Part shown: positions 32,016 to 40,963 of the stretch, piece by piece | Layout of the letters: each line of letters starts with the position of its first letter | Numbering within the stretch: position 1 is the first letter of the stretch | Assembly (NCBI RefSeq): GCF_017573465.1 | Contig: NZ_JAGEPF010000005.1 | Coordinates: forward strand, 343,215-407,214 | DNA: 64,000 nucleotides | Source of the DNA: Actinomadura violacea | Lineage (GTDB): Bacteria; Actinomycetota; Actinomycetes; Streptosporangiales; Streptosporangiaceae | Direction of reading: 5' to 3' | Position numbers and translations under genes: made by a program | Notes under the pieces: model-generated | The model's input: only the letters and a program-made list of their open reading frames with translations | Databases searched by the model: none | Told to the model about the DNA's origin: nothing

Positions 32016-32834
32016 GTGCCGGACAAGAGCGCTTTGAAGGCCGACTGCGGGGCGTGCTTTGGGCTGTGCTGCGTCGCGCTGCCGTTCGCGAAGTCGGCCG
32101 ACTTCGCGGTGGACAAGCAGGCGGGGCGGCCGTGCGGCAACCTGCTCGCCGACTTCCGCTGCGGCATCCACACCGACCTGCGGGAACGCGGGTTCCAGGG
32201 CTGCACGGTCTTCGACTGCCTCGGCGCGGGCCAGAAGGTGTCGCAGGAGACCTTCGGCGGGCGGGACTGGCGGCGGAACCCCGAGGTGTCGGGACCGATG
32301 TTCCGCGTGTTCCCGGTGATGCGGCAGTTGCACGAACTGCTCTGGTACCTGGCAGAGGCGCTGGAGATGCCCGCCGCCGCGTCCGTGCACCCGGAGATCC
32401 GCGGGGCGCTGGACGAGACGGACGCGCTGACCCGCGGCGGCCCCGCCGAGATCACCGCCGTGGACGTCCCGGCCGTCCGCGAGAAGGTCAACGCCCTGCT
32501 GCTGCGCGCCAGCGAGGAGGCGCGGAGGAAGGTGCCGGGCCGCAAGCGCAACCACCGGGGCGCCGACCTCATCGGCACGCGGCTGAAGGGCGCGGACCTG
32601 CGGGGCGCGAACCTGCGCGGCGCCTACCTGATCGCGGCGGACCTGCGGAAGGCCGACCTGCGGGACGCCGACCTGATCGGCGCCGACCTGCGGGACGCCG
32701 ACCTGTCCGGCGCCGACCTCACCGGCGCGCTGTTCCTCACCCAGGCGCAGCTCGACTCCGCGCGGGGCGACGCCGCGACGCGGCTCCCGGAGGCGCTCGC
32801 CGCGCCGGCCCGCTGGACGCCGCCGTCGGCCTGA
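32016..32834 (+). CDS. Pentapeptide-repeat protein with Cys-rich N-terminal domain
   Basis: 272 residues. The N-terminus has a dense cysteine set (DCGACFGLCC, RPCGNLL, FRCGIH, GCTVFDC) suggesting a metal or Fe-S centre. The C-terminal 80 or so residues are about a dozen pentapeptide repeats of the A(D/N)L type (GADLRGANLRGAYL, ADLRDADLIGADL), which fold into a right-handed beta helix. The combination is seen in other actinomycetes; function unknown. A GTG at 32016 with ACGGGGG upstream is used; a TTG at 31992 is an alternative. Confidence 0.8.
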   Translation: MPDKSALKADCGACFGLCCVALPFAKSADFAVDKQAGRPCGNLLADFRCGIHTDLRERGFQGCTVFDCLGAGQKVSQETFGGRDWRRNPEVSGPMFRVFPVMRQLHELLWYLAEALEMPAAASVHPEIRGALDETDALTRGGPAEITAVDVPAVREKVNALLLRASEEARRKVPGRKRNHRGADLIGTRLKGADLRGANLRGAYLIAADLRKADLRDADLIGADLRDADLSGADLTGALFLTQAQLDSARGDAATRLPEALAAPARWTPPSA

Positions 32835-32919
32835 CCCGGGGCCGCCCATGTCCGTCTGATCTTGTTTAGCCCCTGTTCGAGGGGGCATTTCCCGCTGCGC
32901 ACGGCATCGGGGGGGCCAC

Positions 32920-33480
32920 GTGATGCGGGTGAAATGGTGGGGAACGGGGCTCGTGGTCCTCGTTCTGCTGATCCTCGGCCTCATGCTCCCCCTGGTCGAC
33001 AAGGCGCTCGGCAGCAGCGGGACCGCGATCGCGGCGGGCACCGTCATCGCCGTCGGCACCGAGCGGGCCGGGGGCGTCCGGCCGGTGACGTTCACCGTCC
33101 CGGCCGCCGGATGGGTGCTGGACGAGGCGCGCTCGTCGCTGACCAACAACGCCGAGCTGTCCCGCGACGAGGTCGTGTTCAACCTGAACGTCGTCATCCC
33201 GCTCGGTTCGCTGGACGACCGTCGGCTGTGGAACGGGTTCGGCCGGATCGTGTCGATGGGCGGCGGCGAGCTGCGCGGCGGCCCGGAGCCGATCACCACC
33301 GCGCACGGCATGGACGGGCTGACCGGCCCGCTCGCCGGGCACGGCAAGATCGGCAGCGGGACCGTGTTCGCCCGCGACGACCTCGGCGCGGAGATCACCG
33401 CGTCCGGCCCGCCGGAGGCGTACCGGCGCCTCGCGGGCCAGGTGCGGGCGATGGTCCTCAGCGTCGAGTTCGCGCCATGA
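32920..33480 (+). CDS. Membrane-anchored protein of unknown function
   Basis: 186 residues with a single N-terminal membrane helix (TGLVVLVLLILGLMLPLV) and an extracytoplasmic domain of beta type containing FTVPAAGWVLDEARSSL and VVFNLNVVIPLG. The start is GTG at 32920 or the adjacent ATG at 32923. The stop overlaps the ATG of the PrsW-type protease gene, so the two are translationally coupled and may act together at the membrane. No family recognised. Confidence 0.65.
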   Translation: MMRVKWWGTGLVVLVLLILGLMLPLVDKALGSSGTAIAAGTVIAVGTERAGGVRPVTFTVPAAGWVLDEARSSLTNNAELSRDEVVFNLNVVIPLGSLDDRRLWNGFGRIVSMGGGELRGGPEPITTAHGMDGLTGPLAGHGKIGSGTVFARDDLGAEITASGPPEAYRRLAGQVRAMVLSVEFAP

Positions 33481-34616
33481 CCCGCCGTCCCGCGTTCTGG
33501 TTGTGGGCCGTCATGTGCGTGCTCGGCCTCTGGATCGCGGTGAGCGCCATGGACGCGCAGGTCGGCGAGTTCACCACGGGCGCGGTGGCCGGGTTCGCGC
33601 TGCTGGCGCCGGTGCTCGCGGCCGGGGTGTGGGGGCTGCGGCGGCTGCATCCGGTCCGCCCGCGCCCGCTCGGGTACGCGCTGATCGCGGTGGCGTGGGG
33701 CGGGCTCGCCGCGTTCGGGACCGCGCTGCCCGCCAACGCCGCGTTCCAGGCGATCATCGCCAAGACCGCCGGACCCCAGTTCAATGCCGACTGGGGCGCC
33801 TCGATCGCCGCGCCGGTCGACGAGGAGCTGCTGAAGCTCGCGGGCGTCGCGGTGCTGGCGCTGATGGCGCCGCGCGCCGTCCGCGGGCCGCTGGACGGCT
33901 GGGGCTACGGCGCGCTCGCCGGGCTCGGGTTCCAGATCGCCGAGGACTTCCTGTACGTGCTGAACACGATCGTGCTGACCGGCGGGACGCAGGACGCGAA
34001 CGCGGCGTTCTTCACCTTCGGCGGCCGGGTGATCGGCGGCGCCTGGTGGAGCCACTGGGCGATGACGGCGGTCGGCGGCGCCGGCCTCGGCTGCCTGCTC
34101 GGGCGGGCGTCGCGGTCCACCGCCGCGCTCGCGTGCGGCTCGCTCGTCCTCGCGATGGCCCTGCACGCCTGGTGGGACTCCCCGCTGCTGCCCGGCGTGG
34201 CGCTGCTGCCGGTGAAGGGCGCGCCGATCCTGCTGGCGGCGGTGGTCACCTACCGGCTGGCGCGGCGGCACTACCTCTCCCGGTTCCGGCGGGCGGCGCG
34301 GGAGGAGACCGCGCGGGGCGTGCTCCTGCCCGGCGAGGACCGGGTGCTGGCCTTCCGCAGGTGGCGCCGCAAGGAGCGGTGGGACGTGCCGGGCGGGGAG
34401 CCGCGGCGCCTCCTCGCCCGGCTGCGGACCGCCGAGCTGGACCTGCTCGAGGACGGTTTCGGCGGCCTGGAGCCGGACCCGCCGGCGGCGGACCGGCTCC
34501 GCACGGAGATCACCGTCCTGCGGCGCCGCCTGAACGCGGCCCGCGCGGGCCCGATCCGCCCCGGCGCCGTCCCTCCCGATCACCATCCGGACGCCGCCCG
34601 TCCAGACAGCGCCTGA
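33477..34616 (+). CDS. PrsW-family intramembrane metalloprotease
   Basis: 379-residue membrane protein with about eight helices. Putative catalytic motifs are visible: PVDEELLKLAG (the EExxK-type element), FQIAEDFLYVLN, the histidine in WWSHWAMTAVGG and ALHAWWDSP. Bacillus PrsW cleaves an anti-sigma factor after a first cut outside the membrane. Here the partner may be the product of the overlapping upstream gene (ATGA junction at 33477-33480), though that is inference. The last 100 or so residues are a charged cytoplasmic tail. Confidence 0.85.
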   Translation: MTRRPAFWLWAVMCVLGLWIAVSAMDAQVGEFTTGAVAGFALLAPVLAAGVWGLRRLHPVRPRPLGYALIAVAWGGLAAFGTALPANAAFQAIIAKTAGPQFNADWGASIAAPVDEELLKLAGVAVLALMAPRAVRGPLDGWGYGALAGLGFQIAEDFLYVLNTIVLTGGTQDANAAFFTFGGRVIGGAWWSHWAMTAVGGAGLGCLLGRASRSTAALACGSLVLAMALHAWWDSPLLPGVALLPVKGAPILLAAVVTYRLARRHYLSRFRRAAREETARGVLLPGEDRVLAFRRWRRKERWDVPGGEPRRLLARLRTAELDLLEDGFGGLEPDPPAADRLRTEITVLRRRLNAARAGPIRPGAVPPDHHPDAARPDSA

Positions 34617-34619
34617 CCA

Positions 34620-35990
34620 TCAGCACGTGGGGCGCCGGACGGACGCCGCCGCGAGCGCGGCCGCGCAGACGGCGGCGGCGACGAACAGCGCCCCGGCAGC
34701 CTGGCCGTTCCGGTGCCCGACGGCCGCGAACGCGCCCATGATCGCGACACCGAAGGTGGCGCCGAGTTGCCGCGCCGCGTTGAGCAGCCCGCCGGCGGCT
34801 CCCGCGGTGCCCTCGGGCGCGGCGGTGACGACGAGGGTCGCGAGCGCCGGCAGCGCGAACGAGACGCCGAAGCCGGTGCACAGCAGGCCCGCGAGCAGCG
34901 CCGGATAGGAGGCGCCCGCGGCCATCACGGCGCCGAGCAGCACGCCGGCGGCGGTGAGCAGGCCGAGCCCGGCGAGGACGGGCGGGCGCGGCCCGGTGCG
35001 CGCGACGATCCGGCCGGTGACCAGCGGGTTGAACGCGAACGGCAGGGTCATGGGGAGGAACGCGAGGCCGGTCCGGAGCGCCGACATCCCGAGCGTCTCC
35101 TGGAAGACCAGCGGGAGCACGAACAGGACGCCGGTCATCATGAAGTTGACCGCCGCGCCCGCGATCAGCGAACCGGGCATTCCGGGCGCGCGCAGGACGG
35201 CGGGGACCAGCACGGGCGCCGTGCTCCGCCGCTCCAGCAGCGCGAACGCGACCGCGGCGGCGACCGTCCCGGCCGCCGAGCAGGCGGCGTGAACGGTGGC
35301 GCCGGAGCCGAGCGCGATGAGCGCGTCGGTGAGCAGCGCGAGGGCCGCGCAGGCGACGGCCTGGGCGGGCCGGTCGATGGTGCGGTCGCCGCGCGGGCAG
35401 TGCACCCGCGGCCCGGCGACCAGGGCGAGGACGACGACGGCGAGCGGTACGTTGATCAGGAAGATCGCGCGCCAGCCGGCCAGCCCGACCAGCGCGCCGC
35501 CCGCGATGGGCCCGGCGGCGAGCGCCGCGCCGCTGGTGGCCGCCCACGCCGCCACGGCCTTCGCGCGTTCGGCGGGCACCGGGTAGAGCCGGCTGATCAT
35601 CGCCATCGAGGCGGGCACGCAGGCCGCGGCGGCTGCGCCGAGCAGCGCCCGCAGTGCGACGAGCGTCCACAGGTCCGGCGCCAGCGAGCTGAGCAGCGAC
35701 GCGGCGCCGAACACGGCGATGCCGGCGCGGAACGCGCGGTGCGCGCCGTACCGGTCGGCGACCGCGCCGGCCGACAGCAGCAGCGAGCCGAACACGACGG
35801 TGTAGCCGGTCACGGCCCATTGCAGGCCCGCGACCGTCCCGTGCAGGGAGCGGGCGAGGTCGGGCTCGGCCACCGACAGGACGGTGGTGTCGAGCAGCAC
35901 CATGAAGTAACCGAGGGATATGCCGAACAGGGCGGCGCGGCGGCGCGCGCCGGGGGCCGCCACCGGGTCCGGGGAGAGAACCGTGCTCAT
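34620..35990 (-). CDS. MFS exporter, DHA2-like
   Basis: 456-residue drug-exporter-type permease: MVLLDTTVLSVAEPDLARSL in helix 1, GAVADRYGAHRAFRAG as the motif-A loop, and GPIAGGALVGLAGWRAIF as motif C. Substrate unknown. Divergent from a LysR gene with a perfect dyad in the 97-bp gap, so expression probably depends on that regulator. Three bp separate its stop from the convergent protease gene. Confidence 0.88.
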   Translation of the reverse strand: MSTVLSPDPVAAPGARRRAALFGISLGYFMVLLDTTVLSVAEPDLARSLHGTVAGLQWAVTGYTVVFGSLLLSAGAVADRYGAHRAFRAGIAVFGAASLLSSLAPDLWTLVALRALLGAAAAACVPASMAMISRLYPVPAERAKAVAAWAATSGAALAAGPIAGGALVGLAGWRAIFLINVPLAVVVLALVAGPRVHCPRGDRTIDRPAQAVACAALALLTDALIALGSGATVHAACSAAGTVAAAVAFALLERRSTAPVLVPAVLRAPGMPGSLIAGAAVNFMMTGVLFVLPLVFQETLGMSALRTGLAFLPMTLPFAFNPLVTGRIVARTGPRPPVLAGLGLLTAAGVLLGAVMAAGASYPALLAGLLCTGFGVSFALPALATLVVTAAPEGTAGAAGGLLNAARQLGATFGVAIMGAFAAVGHRNGQAAGALFVAAAVCAAALAAASVRRPTC

Positions 35991-36048
35991 GAGGCCCCAG
36001 TCTCGGAACCGCGGGTCCGGGGCTCCACCGGCCCGCCCGCACGCCGCG

Positions 36049-36063
36049 TTCGGAATATCCGAA
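36049..36063. promoter_or_regulatory. LysR box between the exporter and lysR genes
   Basis: TTCGGAATATCCGAA is a perfect 15-bp dyad of the T-N11-A form used by LysR regulators, centred 32 bp before the lysR ATG and 66 bp before the divergent exporter ATG. Confidence 0.75.
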
Positions 36064-36087
36064 CGCTCCGGGCGGGTTGCCGTGGGC

Positions 36088-36966
36088 ATGGAACTGCGCC
36101 AGCTGCGGACCTTCGAGGCCGTCATCGAGCACGGCACCGTCACGGACGCGGCGAACGCGCTCGGCCTCGCACCGTCGTCGGTGTCGGAGCAGGTCCGCAC
36201 GCTGGAGCGCTCCCTCGGCGTCGAGCTGTTCGACCGCGGTCCGAAGGGGATGCGGCTGACCGCGGCGGGCGAGCGGATGCACGGCTGGGCGGGGCGGCTG
36301 CTGCGGCAGGCCGAGCAGGCCCGCCGCGAGGTCACCGCCGAGCCCCCGGTCGTGCGGCTCGGCGCGCTGGAGACGATCGCGGCGACGCACGTGCCCGCGG
36401 TGCTGGCGCGGGTCGCCGAGCGCCGGCCCGGACTGCGCGTCGAGGTCAGCGCGGACGCGGCCCGCGACCAGCTGCTCGGCGCCGTCGCCGCCGGCGAGCT
36501 GGAGGCCGCGCTGCTGCTGGACGCCGGCACCGGGCTCGGCGACCTCGGCTTCGCCCCGCCGCCCGCGCCGCTCGGGTTCGTCGACGTGGAGCCGGTCCCG
36601 CTGGCGCTGGTCGCCGCGCCCGACCATCCGCTCGCCGCCGCGCCGCGGGTCACCGCCGCCGACCTGGCCGGCGAGCGGCTCCTGGTGAACGTGCCGGCCT
36701 GCTCGTTCCGGCTGGCCGGGGACCGGGTCATCGGGCCCGGCGTCGAGCGGGTCCGGGCGGGCAGCGTGACGGTCATGGCGTCCTGGGCGGAGCGCGGGCT
36801 CGGGATCGCGCTGCTGCCGGAGTTCGCCGTCCGGGACCGGCTGGACTCCGGCGCCCTCGCCCGCCTCGCGCTCGACGCGCCGGACCTCAGCCTCCGCCTG
36901 GTGTGGCGCACCGACCGGGAGTCGCTGCCCGGCCTGCGCGAGGTGCTGTACGCGGCGAGCGCCTGA
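36088..36966 (+). CDS. LysR-family regulator
   Basis: 292 residues: HTH at MELRQLRTFEAVIEHGTVTD and ASSVSEQVRTLERSLGVELFDRG-like segment, then an effector domain ending in ERGLGIALLPEF. It probably controls the divergent exporter gene and itself through the dyad at 36049-36063. The ATG at 36088 gives the canonical N-terminus; the in-frame extension upstream crosses that operator. Confidence 0.9.
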   Translation: MELRQLRTFEAVIEHGTVTDAANALGLAPSSVSEQVRTLERSLGVELFDRGPKGMRLTAAGERMHGWAGRLLRQAEQARREVTAEPPVVRLGALETIAATHVPAVLARVAERRPGLRVEVSADAARDQLLGAVAAGELEAALLLDAGTGLGDLGFAPPPAPLGFVDVEPVPLALVAAPDHPLAAAPRVTAADLAGERLLVNVPACSFRLAGDRVIGPGVERVRAGSVTVMASWAERGLGIALLPEFAVRDRLDSGALARLALDAPDLSLRLVWRTDRESLPGLREVLYAASA

Positions 36967-37045
36967 CCGCCGCCGGCCCGCCGTTTGTGGCCCCCGCCGT
37001 CGGGTACCCGCCCAGCGGACAGTCCGCTTGATCAGGAGGAGCGCG

Positions 37046-38692
37046 ATGGCGGGACGGGAACGGGACGGCGGGAAGCAGCGGCTTCCGGCGGGCTGGAAGC
37101 TGGTCTACGGGGTGAACGACCGGCTCGGGTCGACCACCTTCCTGCGCACCAACCTGGGCAAGGCGTTCCCGAAGCACTGGTCGTTCCTGCTCGGCGAGAT
37201 CGCGCTCTACTCCTTCATCGTCCTCATCCTCACCGGCGTCTACCTCACGCTGTTCTTCCGGCCGAGCGGCATGACGGTCCTGTACGACGGCTCCTACACC
37301 CAGCTGCGCGGCGTGAAGATGAGCGAGGCGTACGCGTCGACGCTGAACCTGTCGTTCGACGTGCGCGGCGGGCTGCTGATGCGGCAGATCCACCACTGGG
37401 CCGCGAACGTCTTCCTCGCGGCGATCTGCGTCCACCTGCTGCGGATCTTCTTCACCGGCGCGTTCCGCAAGCCGCGCGAGATCAACTGGCTGATCGGGGT
37501 CACCCTGTTCGCGCTGTCGGTGCTGGAGGGGTTCGCCGGCTACTCCCTGCCGGACGACCTGCTGTCGGGCACCGGGCTGCGCATCGCCGAGGGCATCGTG
37601 CTGTCGATCCCCGTCATCGGCACCTACCTCACCCTCTGGATGTTCGGCGGGCAGTTCCCCGCCAGCGAGAGCTTCATCCCGCGACTGTTCACCGTGCACA
37701 TCCTGCTGATCCCCGGCATCCTGCTCGCGCTCATCACCGCGCACCTGATGATCCTCTGGCACCAGACGCACACGCAGTGGCCCGGCAAGGGCCGCCGCGA
37801 GCAGGCCGTGCAGGGCGAGCCGACGTTCCCGAGCTTCATGGCGCAGAGTGGCGCGTATTTCCTCTACACCTTCGGAATCCTCGCCGGGCTCGCGACGTTC
37901 GCGCAGATCAACCCGGTCTGGCTGTACGGCCCGTACGACCCGGACGAGGTGTCGTTCGGCTCGCAGCCCGACTGGTACATCGCGTTCCTCGAAGGCTCGC
38001 TGCGCATCATGGGCCGGATCTCGACGGACGTCGCCGGGCACACCATCAGCTGGAACGTGCTGCTGCCGGCCGTCGTGCTGCCGATGGTGTTCTTCGGCTC
38101 CATCGCCCTGTACCCGTTCTTCGAGCGATGGGCGACCGGGGACGAACGCATCCACCACCTGCTCGACCGGCCGCGGAACGCCGCGACCAGGACCGCGATC
38201 GGCGCCGCCGTCATCGCCTGGTACGGCAACCTGTGGGCGGCCGGCGGCAACGACATCCTGTCCAACGCCTTCAAGATCCCGCTGTTCTGGACGACCTGGT
38301 TCTTCCGCGTCGGCTTCTTCGTCTTCCCGGTGCTCGCGTTCATCGTCGCCCGCCGCGTCTGCCTCAGCCTGCAACGCCGCGACCTGCAGAAACGCGATGA
38401 GGGTGTGGAGAGCGGGCTGATCTCGCTGACCCCGGACGGCGGCTACACCGAGCGGCACGAGCGGTCCGCGCCGGAGGCGGCCGCCATCCTGCAGACCCGG
38501 CAGCCCCGAGAGCTGGTCGCGGCCTACCCGCACCACATCATCCCGCTGCCGACGCCCGGCCGCGTCCGCACGCAGGTCCGGACCCGCACCAACCGGTTCT
38601 ACCTCAACTACCAGACCGAGTCCCACGGCGGCGGGCAGGGCGACCTCAAGCGCGAGGGCGCCGTGGAGAAGGAGAAGAAGGAGACCTCCTAG
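37046..38692 (+). CDS. qcrB: Cytochrome b subunit of a bc1-type complex (orphan QcrB)
   Basis: 548-residue membrane protein of the actinobacterial cytochrome bc1 complex, which passes electrons from menaquinol to cytochrome c. Haem-b histidines are visible in MRQIHHWAANVFLAAICVHL and in HILLIPGILLALITAHLMI, and the Qo-site motif appears as SQPDWYIAF. The C-terminal 120 or so residues are a cytoplasmic extension. The ATG at 37046 follows AGGAGGAG. No qcrA or qcrC is adjacent, so this is probably a second copy; it faces a ctaD gene across a shared terminator. Confidence 0.92.
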   Translation: MAGRERDGGKQRLPAGWKLVYGVNDRLGSTTFLRTNLGKAFPKHWSFLLGEIALYSFIVLILTGVYLTLFFRPSGMTVLYDGSYTQLRGVKMSEAYASTLNLSFDVRGGLLMRQIHHWAANVFLAAICVHLLRIFFTGAFRKPREINWLIGVTLFALSVLEGFAGYSLPDDLLSGTGLRIAEGIVLSIPVIGTYLTLWMFGGQFPASESFIPRLFTVHILLIPGILLALITAHLMILWHQTHTQWPGKGRREQAVQGEPTFPSFMAQSGAYFLYTFGILAGLATFAQINPVWLYGPYDPDEVSFGSQPDWYIAFLEGSLRIMGRISTDVAGHTISWNVLLPAVVLPMVFFGSIALYPFFERWATGDERIHHLLDRPRNAATRTAIGAAVIAWYGNLWAAGGNDILSNAFKIPLFWTTWFFRVGFFVFPVLAFIVARRVCLSLQRRDLQKRDEGVESGLISLTPDGGYTERHERSAPEAAAILQTRQPRELVAAYPHHIIPLPTPGRVRTQVRTRTNRFYLNYQTESHGGGQGDLKREGAVEKEKKETS

Positions 38693-38712
38693 CGCCCCGA
38701 GAACCTCAAGCC

Positions 38713-38746
38713 GGAGCCCGGCGCACCTTGCGGTGCGCCGGGCTCC
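38713..38746. terminator. Bidirectional terminator between qcrB and ctaD
   Basis: Perfect 15-bp arms (38713-38727 and 38732-38746) with a 4-nt loop, midway between the two convergent stops. Confidence 0.85.
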
Positions 38747-38765
38747 GTCGTCGGTTCCGGGGCTC

Positions 38766-40448
38766 TCAGGCGGGGGGCTGCGGGAGGGCCGGCTCGGACT
38801 CCTGCGGGGGCTCCTTCGGCGGGTAGCGCAGGTCGAACGCCGGACGGAAGGAACGGATCCGCGGCATCGTCTCGAAGTTGTGGCGGGGCGGCGGGCAGGA
38901 GGTCGCCCACTCCAGCGAGCCGCCGTAGCCCCACGGGTCGTCCACGCCGACGGGCACGCCGCGCTTGTGCGTCCGGTAGATGTTCCACAGGAACGCGAAA
39001 GTGGACGCCCCCAAGATGAAAGCGCCGATCGACGACACGAGGTTCAGCGTCGCGAACTGCTTCGGGTAATCGGCGATGCGGCGCGGCATGCCTTCGGCGC
39101 CGAGCCAGTGCTGGACGAGGAACGTCGTGTGGAACCCGACGAACAGCGACCAGAAATGGATCTTTCCCCAGGTCTCGTTAAGCTTCTTCCCGGTCATCTT
39201 CGGCCACCAGAAGTAGAAGCCGCCGAACATCGCGAACACGACCGTGCCGAACAGCACGTAATGGAAATGGGCGACGACGAAATAGGAGTCGGTGAGGTGG
39301 AAGTCCATCGGCGGGGAAGCGAGGATCACGCCGGTGAGCCCGCCGAACAGGAACGTCACCAGAAACCCGATCGCCCACAGCATCGGCGTCTCGAAGGTGA
39401 GCTGTCCCTTCCACAGGGTGCCGATCCAGTTGAAGAACTTGATACCGGTCGGCACCGCGATCATGAAGGAGGTCATGGAGAAGAACGGCAGCAGGACCTG
39501 GCCCGTGGCGAACATGTGGTGCGCCCAGACGGTCATCGACAACCCGGTGATCGCGATCGTCGCGCACACCATGCCGAGGTAGCCGAAGACGGGTTTGCGC
39601 GCGAACACCGGGATGATCTCGGTGACGATGCCGAAGAACGGCAGCGCCACGATGTAGACCTCCGGATGGCCGAAGAACCAGAAGAGGTGCTGCCACAGCA
39701 GCGCACCGCCCGTCGCGCCGTCGAAGATGTGCGCGCCGAACTTGCGATCGGCCTCCAGCGCGAACAGTGCCGCGGTCAGCACCGGGAACGCGATCAGCAC
39801 CATCACGCTGGTCAGCAGCGCGTTCCAGGTGAAGATCGGCAGCCGGAACATCACCATGCCGGGCGCCCGCATCGCGATGATCGTCGTCATCAGGTTCACC
39901 GACGTGAAGATCGTCCCGAATCCGGAGACGATCAGGCCCATCACCCACATGTCGGCGCCGAGTCCCGGCGAATACGTCGACGAGGACAGCGGCGAATAGG
40001 AGAACCAGCCGAACGCCGCCGCGCCGCCCGGCATCAGGAATCCCGCCAGCACCATGATGGCGCCGAACAGGAACAGGTAGTAACTGAGCGTGTTCAGCCG
40101 CGGGAACGCCACGTCCGGAGCGCCGATCTGCAGCGGCACGATCACGTTGGCGAACCCCGCGAACAGCGGCGTCGCGAACAGCAGCAGCATGATCGTGCCG
40201 TGAATGGTGAACAGCTGGTTGTACTGCAGGTGGTCCATCACCTGCATGCCGGGCTGCATGAGCTCGGCCCGCATGAGCATCGCCATCAGGCCGGCGATCA
40301 GGAACATCGCGAACGAGGTCCCGAGATACAGGTAGCCGACCATCTTGTGGTCGGTCGTCGCGAGAATGTCGCCGACCCTGGTCCCCTTGCGGTGGCGCGC
40401 CAGTGCGTCCGCCGTACTGGTGTCCGGCGTGCCCTGCACAGCCGTCAT
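38766..40448 (-). CDS. ctaD: Cytochrome c oxidase subunit I
   Basis: 560-residue haem-copper oxidase core subunit. Metal ligands are seen in [31 protein letters not shown] (Cu-B histidine and cross-linked tyrosine), WAHHMFATG and [10 protein letters not shown]. The ATG at 40448 follows GAGGAGGGG. Subunits II and III are not nearby, so this is probably a paralogue that uses subunits encoded elsewhere. A perfect dyad precedes the gene. Confidence 0.93.
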   Translation of the reverse strand: MTAVQGTPDTSTADALARHRKGTRVGDILATTDHKMVGYLYLGTSFAMFLIAGLMAMLMRAELMQPGMQVMDHLQYNQLFTIHGTIMLLLFATPLFAGFANVIVPLQIGAPDVAFPRLNTLSYYLFLFGAIMVLAGFLMPGGAAAFGWFSYSPLSSSTYSPGLGADMWVMGLIVSGFGTIFTSVNLMTTIIAMRAPGMVMFRLPIFTWNALLTSVMVLIAFPVLTAALFALEADRKFGAHIFDGATGGALLWQHLFWFFGHPEVYIVALPFFGIVTEIIPVFARKPVFGYLGMVCATIAITGLSMTVWAHHMFATGQVLLPFFSMTSFMIAVPTGIKFFNWIGTLWKGQLTFETPMLWAIGFLVTFLFGGLTGVILASPPMDFHLTDSYFVVAHFHYVLFGTVVFAMFGGFYFWWPKMTGKKLNETWGKIHFWSLFVGFHTTFLVQHWLGAEGMPRRIADYPKQFATLNLVSSIGAFILGASTFAFLWNIYRTHKRGVPVGVDDPWGYGGSLEWATSCPPPRHNFETMPRIRSFRPAFDLRYPPKEPPQESEPALPQPPA

Positions 40449-40470
40449 CCGGGCTCCCCTCCTCGTCCAC

Positions 40471-40485
40471 TACCAACGCTTGGTA
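40471..40485. promoter_or_regulatory. 15-bp palindrome upstream of ctaD
   Basis: TACCAACGCTTGGTA is a perfect dyad 22 bp before the ctaD start. It is of the kind bound by TetR-type repressors. No regulator gene is adjacent. Confidence 0.55.
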
Positions 40486-40598
40486 ATGACCGAGGAAAAA
40501 CCCCTCAAACGCGCGCCCGCGCCACGTGCGGGCGGGCGCGCCCGCGCGGGTGGTGAGCGCGGGCACGCGGTGGCGGGTGAACGCGCGCGGGTGGTTCG

Positions 40599-40934
40599 TC
40601 AGGGGTGCCAGTGGGGGGTGTCGTCGCCGCGGAGCTCGTCCTGGACGGGCGGGCGCTCGGTGTCGCGCATGTGCTCGGCGAGGCCCTGCTTGTTGTGGTG
40701 GCGCCGCTGGTAGGCCTGCTCGGCCGCGGTGCGGCCCGGGTCGGGGTCGACGGGCAGCGACCGCAGCACCTCCGCCGCGCTGCCGTAGGTGCCGAGCGGC
40801 AGCGACGACAGCGCCCGCTCCTCCTCGCTCAGCGGGCGCTCGGCGTGCGCGTGCTCGACGATCCGCTCCTTGCTGGCCGGGAACGCCAGGTCGCCCAGCA
40901 GCTCCTCGACCCGCCTCGTGTCGGCGATCTTCAT
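40599..40934 (-). CDS. DUF2795 family protein
   Basis: 111-residue soluble, charged protein with a DUF2795-like core (LLGDLAFPASKERIVEHA, then LPLGTYGSAAEVLRSLP). Function unknown. It follows the zinc dehydrogenase gene on the same strand after 29 bp, so the two are likely co-transcribed. The ATG at 40934 is the first family-like start. Confidence 0.75.
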   Translation of the reverse strand: MKIADTRRVEELLGDLAFPASKERIVEHAHAERPLSEEERALSSLPLGTYGSAAEVLRSLPVDPDPGRTAAEQAYQRRHHNKQGLAEHMRDTERPPVQDELRGDDTPHWHP

Positions 40935-40963
40935 GGTGTGCTCCCCCCTGTCGCGGCCGGCCG

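Noticed and set aside
34510..36627. Long antisense reading frames across the MFS/LysR pair and many other genes
   Set aside because: These are GC-bias shadows with Arg/Ala/Pro-rich products, no family motifs and no ribosome sites.
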